From: Lishizhenia tianjinensis
Lineage (GTDB): Bacteria > Bacteroidota > Bacteroidia > Flavobacteriales_D > Crocinitomicaceae
Direction of reading: 5' to 3'
DNA length: 64,000 nucleotides
Assembly (NCBI RefSeq): GCF_900116425.1
Contig: NZ_FPAS01000005.1
Coordinates: 1 to 64,000 of the forward strand
The position numbers were made by a program, and so were the translations under genes. Below the pieces are notes generated by a model that was not told the DNA's origin, did not search any database, and was given only the letters and a program-made list of their open reading frames with translations. Numbering within the stretch: position 1 is the stretch's first letter; each line of letters opens with the position of its first letter. Positions 26,558 through 35,307 of this stretch are shown here, piece by piece.

Positions 26558-27238
26558 TTACATAAATACGTTTTGATATCCATTACATTTTGTTGGACAA
26601 AGTTCTGAGAAATCAAAAATATCACCCGACACTATACCATCATTAACGTAAGCTAATGCAAAAGTTAAATAAGGTTTTTGTGTTAAACTATCCACAGGTC
26701 TTATCATAGGAATAAAAGCGAAGGTATCATTTTTATTCTCTGATGTTGGTTGATCTTGAAGATTCAAACCTTCTATCATTGCTCTTGTAAAATTATAACC
26801 TTTCACTTTTTTGTCTGATGCTAAATGCAAGGGTTTTGGTTCAGCATCATTGATGTAATTATTGTACATATTCGTAAAATCAGCTGCCGTAACTGTTTTA
26901 CCATCTGGATTTTTAGCGTTGTTTGTATTAAAAGTTAAAGGAGCAGACAAAGGAGTTGAGCTACTCACATACAAAGCGTTTACATCTATTATTCCGTTAT
27001 CTACCCTACACAAAACTAAGTTCAAGAAATCCATGGATGCACCAGGGTAAGTACTTAATGCCGAAACCATAAAATACTCACTTGTCGCACTACTTCCTAA
27101 CGCTTCAAATAATTCTTGTCTTGTAAAAATATGCCCGGTAATTTTGTCATCATTTGGATCTACAAAATTTGCACTTGTACCATTGGCAACATAATCCTGT
27201 ACTTCAGGTTTAATAGTTGATAAATTAACTAATCCCAT
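26558..27238 (-). CDS. Unknown protein with C-terminal Cys motif, paralogue of the 22.8 kb gene
   Basis: 226 residues, no signal peptide, not recognised. The C-terminal half aligns with the 22764-23435 product: ENKNDTFAFIPM against ENKKDVFVFIPV, and DGIVSG...CPTKCNGYQ against DGVISG...CSKECNTYQ. The N-terminal half shares a FTRQELFEAL / FSREEIGLAL helix. The two proteins bracket the three membrane paralogues, which suggests a linked function. Its ATG lies 18 bases after the histidine-phosphatase stop, so it is probably the last gene of the pxp transcription unit, with a terminator directly behind it. Confidence 0.7.
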   Translation of the reverse strand: MGLVNLSTIKPEVQDYVANGTSANFVDPNDDKITGHIFTRQELFEALGSSATSEYFMVSALSTYPGASMDFLNLVLCRVDNGIIDVNALYVSSSTPLSAPLTFNTNNAKNPDGKTVTAADFTNMYNNYINDAEPKPLHLASDKKVKGYNFTRAMIEGLNLQDQPTSENKNDTFAFIPMIRPVDSLTQKPYLTFALAYVNDGIVSGDIFDFSELCPTKCNGYQNVFM

Positions 27239-27256
27239 ACTTGGTTATTTATTGAT

Positions 27257-27766
27257 TTAAAATTTAATTGTTTGAACGGTAACTTGGTTACCTTGTAGCA
27301 GTAGTTTATAGATGGTTTTGTATTCGTGATCTCCAATCTTTTCTTGCGGTCTTTTTCCACCAAAGTGTTCTATCATCGGTAATAATATATCGCCATGTCC
27401 ACATACAGCGCTTACTTGAGCCTTGTTTTGTTGAATATCATCAACAACTTGTTCCCAAGCTTCCCATTCGTATAAATTTAAGTGGGCTTTTGTACTATCC
27501 AACAAAGGATTGATAGTCATTAGGTTTCTAATATACTTGGTACTATAAACCTCTTCCAGTTTACTGTCTTTCAAAAGTTCACTAATCTGCAGCGCCTGTT
27601 TTTCTCCTTCTAGTGTTAAAGCAGGATTCTTTTCTGTACTGTCTAACACCTTCTCTGCGTGCCTAAATAAATAAACCGTTTTCGTTGAAGATAAATTTGA
27701 ACAAGATGTTAGAAATAACAGGTTCAGTAGCAGTAAAATAACGAAAGGAGATTTTAGTTTATTCAT
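27257..27766 (-). CDS. Histidine phosphatase family lipoprotein
   Basis: 169 residues. A signal peptide with lipobox (LLFLTSCSNL, Cys22) predicts a lipid-anchored periplasmic or outer-membrane protein. The catalytic RHAE (FRHAEKV) and a second conserved His in CGHGD place it in the histidine phosphatase (phosphoglycerate mutase-like) superfamily, near the short SixA-like forms. The substrate is unknown. It lies nine bases after pxpC and is probably cotranscribed with it, although a lipoprotein is an odd partner for a cytoplasmic oxoprolinase. Confidence 0.85.
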   Translation of the reverse strand: MNKLKSPFVILLLLNLLFLTSCSNLSSTKTVYLFRHAEKVLDSTEKNPALTLEGEKQALQISELLKDSKLEEVYSTKYIRNLMTINPLLDSTKAHLNLYEWEAWEQVVDDIQQNKAQVSAVCGHGDILLPMIEHFGGKRPQEKIGDHEYKTIYKLLLQGNQVTVQTIKF

Positions 27767-27775
27767 ACCATGAAA

Positions 27776-28618
27776 TTAGAATTTCATTTTAAATCTAAGC
27801 CTATCCCTCGTACTTTTTTGTGCAATTTTGGAGAGGGCAAAAGCAGTTAATTGAAGTACTCTTGGGTATCCTCCACTTGTAGCCGCATCTTTCATAAGGA
27901 TGATTAATTTTCCTCCCGAAGTTAGTTGTACCGTGCCTGGTATTACCGGACTCGATAAAATTTCGGGTATATCATTGGCAAGGCTTTCCTCCAATTGGTA
28001 GCCCATTCTGTTGTTGAGATTAGCAATAGTAAAAGTTGAATTAAACAACTCCTCCTTTTGTTGCTCAGATAAATGATCATATTCAGGTCCTGGTGTAACC
28101 TCTACTTCTTCGGAAAACAAATCTGCATTTACGACCACATTTCCATATTTATCTAAGAAATTAGCTTGAGGTAAGTAGTTTAATTTATCCCCTTGATCAC
28201 ACCTAATTTTTTCGGTAATTCCACTAAACCAACTTCTACAACCATACTGCTCTGGTGTTTGAAAACCACCTTTAATGGCCATGTACAATCGTATACCTTT
28301 TTGGCAATACCCTACCTTTACTTCGCTTTGGGCAGTTATCGCATAAGCTTTGTTCAACTCAATTTTTTCACCGTTAATTTTTACTTCAGCTTTTGCCCCA
28401 GAAAAGGCAATAACTGCCGCTTTTTCAAAATGCATGTGCGGACCAATTTGGGTGATCTCTAATACGGCATCACTGGTTTTATTATTCACCAAGGCATTAG
28501 CAATTTGTGCTGAAAAATCATCCATACAACCTGAAGAAGGAATTCCTTTATTGCGGTATTTCCATCTTCCTTGATCTTGTACAGAGGTATAAAAACCAGG
28601 TTTGATAAATGTTAGCAT
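27776..28618 (-). CDS. pxpC: 5-oxoprolinase subunit C
   Basis: 280 residues of the KipA / biotin-dependent carboxyltransferase-like family. The N-terminus FIKPGFYTSVQDQGRWKYRNKGIPSSGCMD is characteristic, as are NRMGYQLE and the C-terminal KDAATSGGYPRVLQL. PxpABC together hydrolyse 5-oxoproline (pyroglutamate) to glutamate using ATP; B and C form the kinase-like part. The start overlaps the end of pxpB by seven bases, in the usual A-B-C order. Confidence 0.92.
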   Translation of the reverse strand: MLTFIKPGFYTSVQDQGRWKYRNKGIPSSGCMDDFSAQIANALVNNKTSDAVLEITQIGPHMHFEKAAVIAFSGAKAEVKINGEKIELNKAYAITAQSEVKVGYCQKGIRLYMAIKGGFQTPEQYGCRSWFSGITEKIRCDQGDKLNYLPQANFLDKYGNVVVNADLFSEEVEVTPGPEYDHLSEQQKEELFNSTFTIANLNNRMGYQLEESLANDIPEILSSPVIPGTVQLTSGGKLIILMKDAATSGGYPRVLQLTAFALSKIAQKSTRDRLRFKMKF

Positions 28619-29328
28619 GGTACAGATTTTAGCTTATAATTTTGTTGATCAGCCTCCTTTTTTATGAATTCAAATTCTTGTGGTGAAACGGCAATAAACT
28701 TGAGATAATCTCCGGGTTGTATTCCATTTTCTTCTCTCAAATTGAGTTGGAGCATATCCACGGGAGTATTTCCAATAATGTTCCATCCTCCGGGTGATTC
28801 AACAGGGTAAATCCCCGTTTGTTGTCCCCCTAGCCCCACAGCTCCTCTTGGCGTAATTTTGCGCGGAATAGCCTTGCGCGGAATGTGTAATTTTTCATCC
28901 AAACCTCCGAGGTAACAGAAGCCGGGCAAAAAGCCCATGAAGTACACCAAATAAGTAGACGAAGTATGCAATTCTATCACTTCCTCTTTACTCAAGCCAT
29001 TCTTTAAGCAAACCTCGGGCATGTCTAAAGCATAAGGTTTCTCATAACAAACAGGTATGTACCATGTTTGCCTATTCTTCAACCCCAAATCCAACACACT
29101 TTCATTTACAAAAAAGAGTATCTCTTTCTCATCTTCGGCACTGGGCTCCTCTAAAAACTGCAATAAAATACTGTTGTAGGCATTCTGCGTAAAAGCCAAA
29201 CGCTTTTCGTATTTCTCTTGTAGGGCATTTTGGAAATTAAGCACCTCCATGAGTATACTTTCTTTGATTTCATTGGGCCAGGTCAACAAGAGTCCATGAC
29301 TACCATATCTTTTGCAGCTCACTTTCAT
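28612..29328 (-). CDS. pxpB: 5-oxoprolinase subunit B
   Basis: 238 residues of the KipI / allophanate hydrolase subunit 1 family, with the hallmark FMGFLPGFCYLGGLDEKLHIPRK region (residues ~130-150) and AVGLGGQQTGIYPVESPGGWNIIG. It works with PxpC to activate 5-oxoproline for ring opening by PxpA. It overlaps pxpA by four bases, indicating coupled translation. Confidence 0.92.
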   Translation of the reverse strand: MKVSCKRYGSHGLLLTWPNEIKESILMEVLNFQNALQEKYEKRLAFTQNAYNSILLQFLEEPSAEDEKEILFFVNESVLDLGLKNRQTWYIPVCYEKPYALDMPEVCLKNGLSKEEVIELHTSSTYLVYFMGFLPGFCYLGGLDEKLHIPRKAIPRKITPRGAVGLGGQQTGIYPVESPGGWNIIGNTPVDMLQLNLREENGIQPGDYLKFIAVSPQEFEFIKKEADQQNYKLKSVPC

Positions 29329-30068
29329 ACTACTTCAATTTGACCGTTGTGTTCCCAAGCTGTTCGCAGGTAATGCAGTACATCTTTTGCATTAGGATTA
29401 TCACCATGTATACAAAAAGTTTCGCCGTGCATCTCTATGGTTTTACCACTCTTTGTAGTTACCTGTTGGTTCAAAGCTATACTTTCTATCTGCATCAAAA
29501 TATCCAAAGGATTATGCAATACTGCTCCTGATTTTGTTCTCTTCACCAAACCTCCGGATTTGTTATAGGCTCTATCTCCAAAAGCTTCGTTTAAAAAGCG
29601 AACACCTCTCTCCAGAGCAACATTTTCCATCACACTGTTAAAGGGAACGTATAGTTGATAATCTGAAAACACGCGGTTACAGGCATCTATGAAAACATGA
29701 ACCGTTACGGCGTCTTCGGCTGCTTTGTTGTAAAGTGCGCCATGCGCTTTGATATGATTCAACTCCATGCCTTCCTCTTCCATAACTGCCTTAAACTCTT
29801 CAAGCTGACTTACGATGCTTTGCTCTAAAGTATCGAAGTCTATATCCATTATTTTTCGTCCAAAATTCTCCTTATCTGGATAAGAAGGATGTGCACCTAT
29901 GCGCACTCCGAAATGTTTGGCGAGCATCATGCTTTTGCGCATACTTTCGCGGTCACCATAATGGCCACCACAAGCAATGCTACACGAACTCAGAAAGGGC
30001 ATATACTCCTCTTCCGTTTCTATTCCTTCTCCTACGTCTGCGTTTAAATCAATCAGTATTGTTTCCAT
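29325..30068 (-). CDS. pxpA: 5-oxoprolinase subunit A (LamB/YcsF family)
   Basis: 247 residues. LNADVGEG at the N-terminus, SCSIACGGHYGD, HPSYPDKENFGR and HGALYN are the conserved blocks of the YcsF family. It performs the ring-opening half of the 5-oxoprolinase reaction. The ATG lies one base after the stop of the NRAMP-like transporter, so the transporter and pxpABC form one operon, as with ycsG-ycsF in Bacillus subtilis. Confidence 0.93.
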   Translation of the reverse strand: METILIDLNADVGEGIETEEEYMPFLSSCSIACGGHYGDRESMRKSMMLAKHFGVRIGAHPSYPDKENFGRKIMDIDFDTLEQSIVSQLEEFKAVMEEEGMELNHIKAHGALYNKAAEDAVTVHVFIDACNRVFSDYQLYVPFNSVMENVALERGVRFLNEAFGDRAYNKSGGLVKRTKSGAVLHNPLDILMQIESIALNQQVTTKSGKTIEMHGETFCIHGDNPNAKDVLHYLRTAWEHNGQIEVV

Positions 30069-30069
30069 T

Positions 30070-31281
30070 TTATAAAAGTGTGTAAATGCTTTTTAAGCTC
30101 ATACCGAAAGCGAAAAGGACAACCAATGCACCAAGTATGTTTTGTATGTTAGTATTTCTTTGATTCCCCAGTAAAGCTTTGTTGTTCATCATCCACAATA
30201 AAACCACCGCGATTAGTGGTAAAACGATGGCATTGGCAATTTGTGCAAATTGAATGAGTTCTAAGGATTTCAAACCTAAACTAGAAAGCGTAACGCCCAC
30301 CAATAAAACGAATATCACAACGCCCTTTTCTTGTTTCTCGTTTAAGTTAAAACAACCTTTTGCAACAAACCCGGCTGCCAAAGGTGCTGTAATAGCACTG
30401 GTGAGTCCGGCTGCGAACAAACCAAAAGCCAATAAATATTGAGCTATATTTCCATACAAAGGAGCTAGAGAATCGGCCAATTGATGAGGAGCTAGTAATT
30501 CTTGCAAACCACTTTCTGCTGCGCTTACGACTATGGCCATAGAAACTAATCCACCCAATATCATGGCGATGAATACATCTCTTTTACTTTTGACTACTCC
30601 TTCTTCTCCCTTCCACTTTTTTGCTGCCAAAGAAGCATGGAGGAATAAATTGTAAGGAACCACTGTTGTTCCGATCAAGGCGATTACGGTTAAAAAACTT
30701 CCTTCGGGTTGTTGAAAAGTGAAGAGTCCTGCAAAAAACTCTGACCATTGAATATCTGCTATCAGTGCTGTTGAAATAAAAGCTAAACTCATTAAAACAA
30801 CAAGGGTAAGCAGGAATCTCTCTACGCGAACAAAACTTTTTGATAGCAACAAGAGCAAAGCAATGGTTCCTAAAAGCAGGCTGTAAAAATTAAAGTGAAA
30901 GGGTCCGACATCATGCGTTAATGTACCAAAAACACTTGTTAAGCCCATACTACCCCCAGTAATATTCCCTCCTTCGTAGGCTGCATTACCCACAATAATT
31001 GCAGCAATACTCACTGCTAAAACGAAATATTTCAAAATGGGATTTGCAATGGATTCACGCATCACCTGCGCCAAACCTTTTTGACTCACCACCCCTAAAC
31101 GAGCGGCCATTCCTTGAAAGAGGATGCAAATGAACACAGAGAGCAACAGCGCCCACAACAATGCATAAGAAAAGTTCACCCCTGCTTTGGCGCAAACGGT
31201 AACTGTACCGGGTCCGATAAAAGCAGCAGCAACTAAGGGACCGGGGCCCAAGTCTTTGAATACATTGATTAGTTTGTTCAC
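30070..31281 (-). CDS. NRAMP-fold transporter lacking metal ligands (YcsG-like)
   Basis: 403 residues, GTG start, about eleven membrane helices of the NRAMP/LeuT fold. In metal-carrying NRAMP proteins helix 1 has DPGN and helix 6 has MPH. Here helix 1 reads GPGT (Gly23 and Thr26 replace the Asp and Asn ligands) and helix 6 reads VVPYN (Val208 replaces Met, Tyr210 replaces His). It is therefore unlikely to move Mn or Fe. The adjoining pxpABC genes suggest uptake of 5-oxoproline or a related small acid, as proposed for YcsG-type proteins; that is inference. Automatic annotation would probably call it a divalent metal transporter. Confidence 0.85.
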   Translation of the reverse strand: MNKLINVFKDLGPGPLVAAAFIGPGTVTVCAKAGVNFSYALLWALLLSVFICILFQGMAARLGVVSQKGLAQVMRESIANPILKYFVLAVSIAAIIVGNAAYEGGNITGGSMGLTSVFGTLTHDVGPFHFNFYSLLLGTIALLLLLSKSFVRVERFLLTLVVLMSLAFISTALIADIQWSEFFAGLFTFQQPEGSFLTVIALIGTTVVPYNLFLHASLAAKKWKGEEGVVKSKRDVFIAMILGGLVSMAIVVSAAESGLQELLAPHQLADSLAPLYGNIAQYLLAFGLFAAGLTSAITAPLAAGFVAKGCFNLNEKQEKGVVIFVLLVGVTLSSLGLKSLELIQFAQIANAIVLPLIAVVLLWMMNNKALLGNQRNTNIQNILGALVVLFAFGMSLKSIYTLL

Positions 31282-31332
31282 CCTTCTAAGTTAGTGAGAG
31301 TTTGGGGAGGATGGTTGGGAAGTTAAGAGATG

Positions 31333-32115
31333 TTATTCACGGGGGAGTGTTGGTATAGGAAGGTAAACTTCTTCTTCACCCTTTTCTTCATTTACCAACA
31401 CCAGTTCTTGATTTTTATTGATAAACAAATACTTTGTCCCATAGGGAAAATAAAACTTGTCATTTCTACAGTCCAACTGAATATACTTCCCGTAGGAAAT
31501 GTAATAATCGCCTTCTTTCGATCGATATAAATCGGTACATCCATCCTTAACTTTCCATTTTCCCAAACACACATTTTCGCCCTCAACAAATTTTATGAAT
31601 TGATTCGCTTGTCTGGTAAGTTCTTCCAGGTCAAAAGACTCATCATTTAGGCAAGATATTGTATCCCCTTTTTCCCAATAAGAATCTATGCTTTGATTAA
31701 GGTAACTCCAATCACTGCTCTGTGATATTTCGTTAATGCCAACCATATTTTTATAGGTCATTCTATTTAAGTTGATAAGAGGAGAATGCATCCAGAGTGT
31801 AAGGGACATCCATAAATAATCGTGACCTTTTGTTTTTGTGGTATCAAAATATTTGGTTGATGAGTAAGCAAAGTGATCGTAAAAAGCAAGGGCTTTTACC
31901 CAGTTCTTAGTATGGATAACAGGGTTTCCTAAATTGCTTAAATCTTGATCCGAAGCATATAATTGTTTCCAGAAATTATCGATAAGGGAATCACTCGTAA
32001 GTGCTTTGATTTCCTCTTTTATCTCTGACAAGTTGATTGGATTATTTAACTCCTGACTAAAAAGTGCAGAATTTAGAAGGAGGGAAATCATTAAGAGCGA
32101 TGAAAAGTGGTTCAT
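31333..32115 (-). CDS. Secreted protein of unknown function
   Basis: 260 residues with an N-terminal signal peptide (MNHFSSLLMISLLLNSALFSQ). The rest is soluble and mixed alpha/beta, with no recognised domain. The C-terminal part has short aromatic-rich strands (GDYYISYGKYIQLDC, DKFYFPYGTKYLF). It precedes the NRAMP-like gene by 51 bases on the same strand, but nothing links them functionally. Likely a periplasmic or released protein. Confidence 0.7.
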   Translation of the reverse strand: MNHFSSLLMISLLLNSALFSQELNNPINLSEIKEEIKALTSDSLIDNFWKQLYASDQDLSNLGNPVIHTKNWVKALAFYDHFAYSSTKYFDTTKTKGHDYLWMSLTLWMHSPLINLNRMTYKNMVGINEISQSSDWSYLNQSIDSYWEKGDTISCLNDESFDLEELTRQANQFIKFVEGENVCLGKWKVKDGCTDLYRSKEGDYYISYGKYIQLDCRNDKFYFPYGTKYLFINKNQELVLVNEEKGEEEVYLPIPTLPRE

Positions 32116-32142
32116 ATCTTAAAGATAGAATTTTTCTAATTA

Positions 32143-32326
32143 GTCGCATGTTTGCCAAAAGGTAAACCTCAATAGAATCAAGGCTTCTAACAGAATCTAA
32201 ATATGAATAAGCTTCATTTTTTTATACGATTCGAAAAAAAACAATAAAAAAGTAACGAAATTTTCTAAGCATTATTCGCCCAATCGTCTGCCATTACTCG
32301 GCTTTGAGCTTTGGCAAACATGCGAC
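32143..32326. repeat. 184-base segment bounded by perfect 17-bp inverted repeats
   Basis: GTCGCATGTTTGCCAAA (32143-32159) recurs inverted at 32310-32326. The interior is AT-rich and non-coding and fills most of the gap between two minus-strand genes. It has the size and ends of a miniature transposable element, but no target-site duplication is evident. Confidence 0.6.
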
Positions 32327-32352
32327 CAATCAATAAATATAAAAGAAAAAAT

Positions 32353-33726
32353 TTAAGCCTTCACCAATTCTACTTCGGCCAAATGCCCAGCCATCTTTTG
32401 CTTCACAATGCGGTAGAAATAATAACTCACCAAAGCCGTAAACACATCTGCAAAAACAAAGGAATACCAAATGCCCTCCAAGCCCCAGAAAAGTGGCAAT
32501 ATCAATACCAAGGGTACTAAGAAAATAATCTGTTTACTCAACGATAAGAACAGTGCCGGCATTACTTTTCCTACAGCTTGGTAATATCCACTCATCAACA
32601 TATTGATGGCAACCAAAGGTGTAGCTGCAAAAATCCAACGCATGGCAAAGGTAGCATCCTCTATCAACGTAGCATCTTTGGTAAAGATCATAACGATATA
32701 GGGTGTAAACACCATGATGAGTACGAATATGATAAAGGCCATTATCGTTGCCCATTTGATAGATAAACTGATAATATCTGAAACCCTCTGGAACAATTTG
32801 GCTCCATAGTTAAACCCAACGATGGGTAAGAAACCTTGAGTTACCCCCAAAATTGGGAAGAAAGCAAACATGGCGATACGATTGACTATTCCATACACAG
32901 ATAAAGCAATATCTCCACCGTATTGTACCAATGAATTGTTAAGTACGATAGCCAAAATTGAAATAGCTCCTTGTCGCACCAAAGTGATAGAACCTATAGA
33001 CCCAATCTCTCGAATGATTTTCGCTTTCCAAATCATTTGTTTGGCTTTGAAATTCAATTTAGAGCGCGTTGAAAAGAAAAATACAATGGTATACAAGGCG
33101 CATGCAATAAAGGAAACCGTTGTTGCCCAAGCGGCACCTTCTATTCCCATGTCGAAATACACGATGAGTATAGGGTCTAAAATGACATTGATCACTGCGG
33201 GTATAATCAATACGACCATGGATATTTTGGGGTATCCTTCCGCACGAATTACAGAGTTGGTCATCATGGCAATGGTAAGGAAGGGAACTCCGTAGAGCAG
33301 TATGTCAAAATAAGCGGTAGCCGGAGCAGTAATCTTACCAGCAGTACCAAAAAGCAAGAGAATTTCTTCCATGTAAAGCGAACCACCGATGTAGAAAAGC
33401 AAGGCAAAAGCAACGGTTAAACTCACCATGTTGGCAAAGGTATGGTTGGCTTTTTCCTGGTTCCCTTCTCCAAAAGCTCTGGAAATAATGGATGAACCAC
33501 CTACACCTATGGCCATACCTACACTTGACATTAAAAACTGTATGGGCATCACAACCGTAATGGCACCAATAGCATATTTACCCACATAATGACCTACAAA
33601 TATGGTATCCACGATACCGTAGATGGCCATAACAAGTATACCTATGGATGCGGGAATGGCTTGTTTGCTCAATAGTTTTGCGAGTGGTTGAGTACCAAAC
33701 TCATTGGTTTTGTTTGCTTTGCTCAT
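32353..33726 (-). CDS. MATE family multidrug/organic cation exporter
   Basis: 457 residues from the ATG at 33726. A TTG nine bases upstream falls inside the likely -7 element and was rejected. Twelve membrane helices form two MATE half-repeats (QAIPASIGILVMAIYGIVDTIFVG; VRQGAISILAIVLNNSLVQYGG). Family members export drugs or metabolites with sodium or proton antiport; the substrate here is unknown. It stands alone between non-coding gaps. Confidence 0.9.
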   Translation of the reverse strand: MSKANKTNEFGTQPLAKLLSKQAIPASIGILVMAIYGIVDTIFVGHYVGKYAIGAITVVMPIQFLMSSVGMAIGVGGSSIISRAFGEGNQEKANHTFANMVSLTVAFALLFYIGGSLYMEEILLLFGTAGKITAPATAYFDILLYGVPFLTIAMMTNSVIRAEGYPKISMVVLIIPAVINVILDPILIVYFDMGIEGAAWATTVSFIACALYTIVFFFSTRSKLNFKAKQMIWKAKIIREIGSIGSITLVRQGAISILAIVLNNSLVQYGGDIALSVYGIVNRIAMFAFFPILGVTQGFLPIVGFNYGAKLFQRVSDIISLSIKWATIMAFIIFVLIMVFTPYIVMIFTKDATLIEDATFAMRWIFAATPLVAINMLMSGYYQAVGKVMPALFLSLSKQIIFLVPLVLILPLFWGLEGIWYSFVFADVFTALVSYYFYRIVKQKMAGHLAEVELVKA

Positions 33727-33732
33727 GGATTG

Positions 33733-33740
33733 CAAAAATA
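33733..33740 (-). promoter_or_regulatory. -7 promoter element of the MATE gene
   Basis: The minus-strand sequence TATTTTTG is a perfect TAnnTTTG, seven bases before the ATG at 33726, so the transcript probably has almost no leader. Confidence 0.5.
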
Positions 33741-33824
33741 CTATTTATCTGTTCTATTAGGTTGCTCACTAGTAGGGTAAAAATGGCTATTTTAAGACAT
33801 TACTTAATTTGATGCAATGAATTC

Positions 33825-34040
33825 GCCTTAGGGATAGCAGCGGCAGCCCGGAGGATAAAAAGCATAGAAATGTGGTGGGTGCAAAGCGACTTAAGAAGCT
33901 TGGCGACCGACATACATGCCTGGCTTTTTAGCCGAGGAATAAAGCGGAAAGCCCGTTAAAAGGCCGTCCAAAGAATTCAAAATTCACAAATCAAAATTCA
34001 AAATTCAAAATTCAAAAAAAGAGAGGAGACTAGGTGTATT
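33825..34040. repeat. Dispersed intergenic repeat, copy C, in a 319-base gap
   Basis: The gap 33736-34054 contains no gene. AGCAGCGGCAGCCCGGAGG begins a GC-richer block that resembles the GACAGCAACGGCAGC start of the other copies, followed by imperfect AATTCAAAATTC tandem units (33975-34017) like the TTGAATTTTGAA module near 4870 and 40985. Confidence 0.6.
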
Positions 34041-34054
34041 TGAGCGCTCAGCTA

Positions 34055-35194
34055 TTATTTCTTCTTTTTCTTGCGTCTTCCCCACCAAACTAGGGTTCCT
34101 GTAACGGGTAAGCTGGCAATGATGAGTGAAGCTAAAAAAGCTATTATTTTTCCGGGTAGTCCAGCGATGGCTCCGATATGTATGTCGTAATTCATTCTGT
34201 ACAACTTGTCGGTAGCATCTGCATCAGCGTATTTACCCCAAAGGTGATTGACCTCTACCTCTTCCAAAGTTTTCTGATCAAAAAAGCGGTAATCCGTTCT
34301 GTAATGGGTGCCTTCATCGGGCTTAATCGAAATATAAATAGTGGATGAATCGGTATGTGGAACGTGCACTTCTATATTGTCAGCATTGGGATATTCCAAC
34401 ATCATTCTGCGCCACATTTCGTCCATGTTGTTTTCCATTAGGTCCGTTGGCAAGGCTGCTTGACCTTTCAAAGAAGGCGAATCTGGCTCTACGTAAACAA
34501 TGGATTTTTCACCGCCCAGCAACTTGTAACTTCCGTAAGCGAACCAACCAAAGCCCCATACCAAACCGGTTAAACACAAGACCATGGCGATGGAAATAAC
34601 ATAAAACCCAAGGATGTTGTGTAAATCGTAGTTCTTACGCTTCCATTTGGTGGTTTCTTTCCACTTGAATTTGAATCGCTGCTTGCGCGCATTCTTGTTT
34701 TTCGGCCACCAGAGGATGAGTCCCGTAATGAGCATGAAAAAGAAGATTAAAGTAGAGGTTGCTACTACGGTATGACCTAATTCTTCAGGTAACCAGAGGT
34801 AGTAATGTCCGTCTAAAATGAAGCGGAAAAAACCAGCAGTTAAATCGACATATTTAATGCCCTCCCCTGTAGTTGGGTGCACGTAAAATGCATCGTAAAT
34901 GAGCTCTGAAGTATCTGTATCATCTTCGTAATACATCACTTCAAGGGCTTTGTCCTTCCCTAAATAATTGATGGAGTGAATGTGTTGTTGCGGATAAATA
35001 GAATCTGCGATATGCGCAACTTGTGAAGGAGTTAAGTAGGGATCGTCATTCAATTCCACGTGTTTATAGTCTTGATACAGACTTTGAATCTCTTCTTTAA
35101 ACGCGTAAAAACACCCTGTTATGGCAACAATAAAAACTACAACTCCCGTAATTAAACCGAGCCATTTGTGTACAACTAAAAATCCCTTCCTCAT
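34055..35194 (-). CDS. PepSY-associated membrane protein
   Basis: 379 residues from the ATG at 35194; the longer frame begins with TTG and adds 21 residues without homology to the family. KGFLVVHKWLGLITGVVVFIVAITG is the first helix of the PepSY_TM family, with a His used for haem in related flavo-reductase-like proteins. A periplasmic PepSY-type domain follows, then further helices (~145-165, ~205-230) and a last helix before the basic tail GRRKKKKK. Homologues often accompany siderophore or iron uptake genes, where they may reduce ferric complexes; no such genes are adjacent here. Confidence 0.83.
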   Translation of the reverse strand: MRKGFLVVHKWLGLITGVVVFIVAITGCFYAFKEEIQSLYQDYKHVELNDDPYLTPSQVAHIADSIYPQQHIHSINYLGKDKALEVMYYEDDTDTSELIYDAFYVHPTTGEGIKYVDLTAGFFRFILDGHYYLWLPEELGHTVVATSTLIFFFMLITGLILWWPKNKNARKQRFKFKWKETTKWKRKNYDLHNILGFYVISIAMVLCLTGLVWGFGWFAYGSYKLLGGEKSIVYVEPDSPSLKGQAALPTDLMENNMDEMWRRMMLEYPNADNIEVHVPHTDSSTIYISIKPDEGTHYRTDYRFFDQKTLEEVEVNHLWGKYADADATDKLYRMNYDIHIGAIAGLPGKIIAFLASLIIASLPVTGTLVWWGRRKKKKK

Positions 35195-35307
35195 TCTTTC
35201 TCTTGCAAGCTTGTTTGAAAACGCCGCAAAAATCGGGGCTTTTGGAGGAGGAAACAATACCTAGGAGTAGGTATTTATAATGATTCTAAATAGTAATGAA
35301 GACTTTT

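Noticed and set aside
32870-33295. Open frame of 141 codons opposite the MATE gene
   Set aside because: It is the shadow of a conserved twelve-helix transporter.
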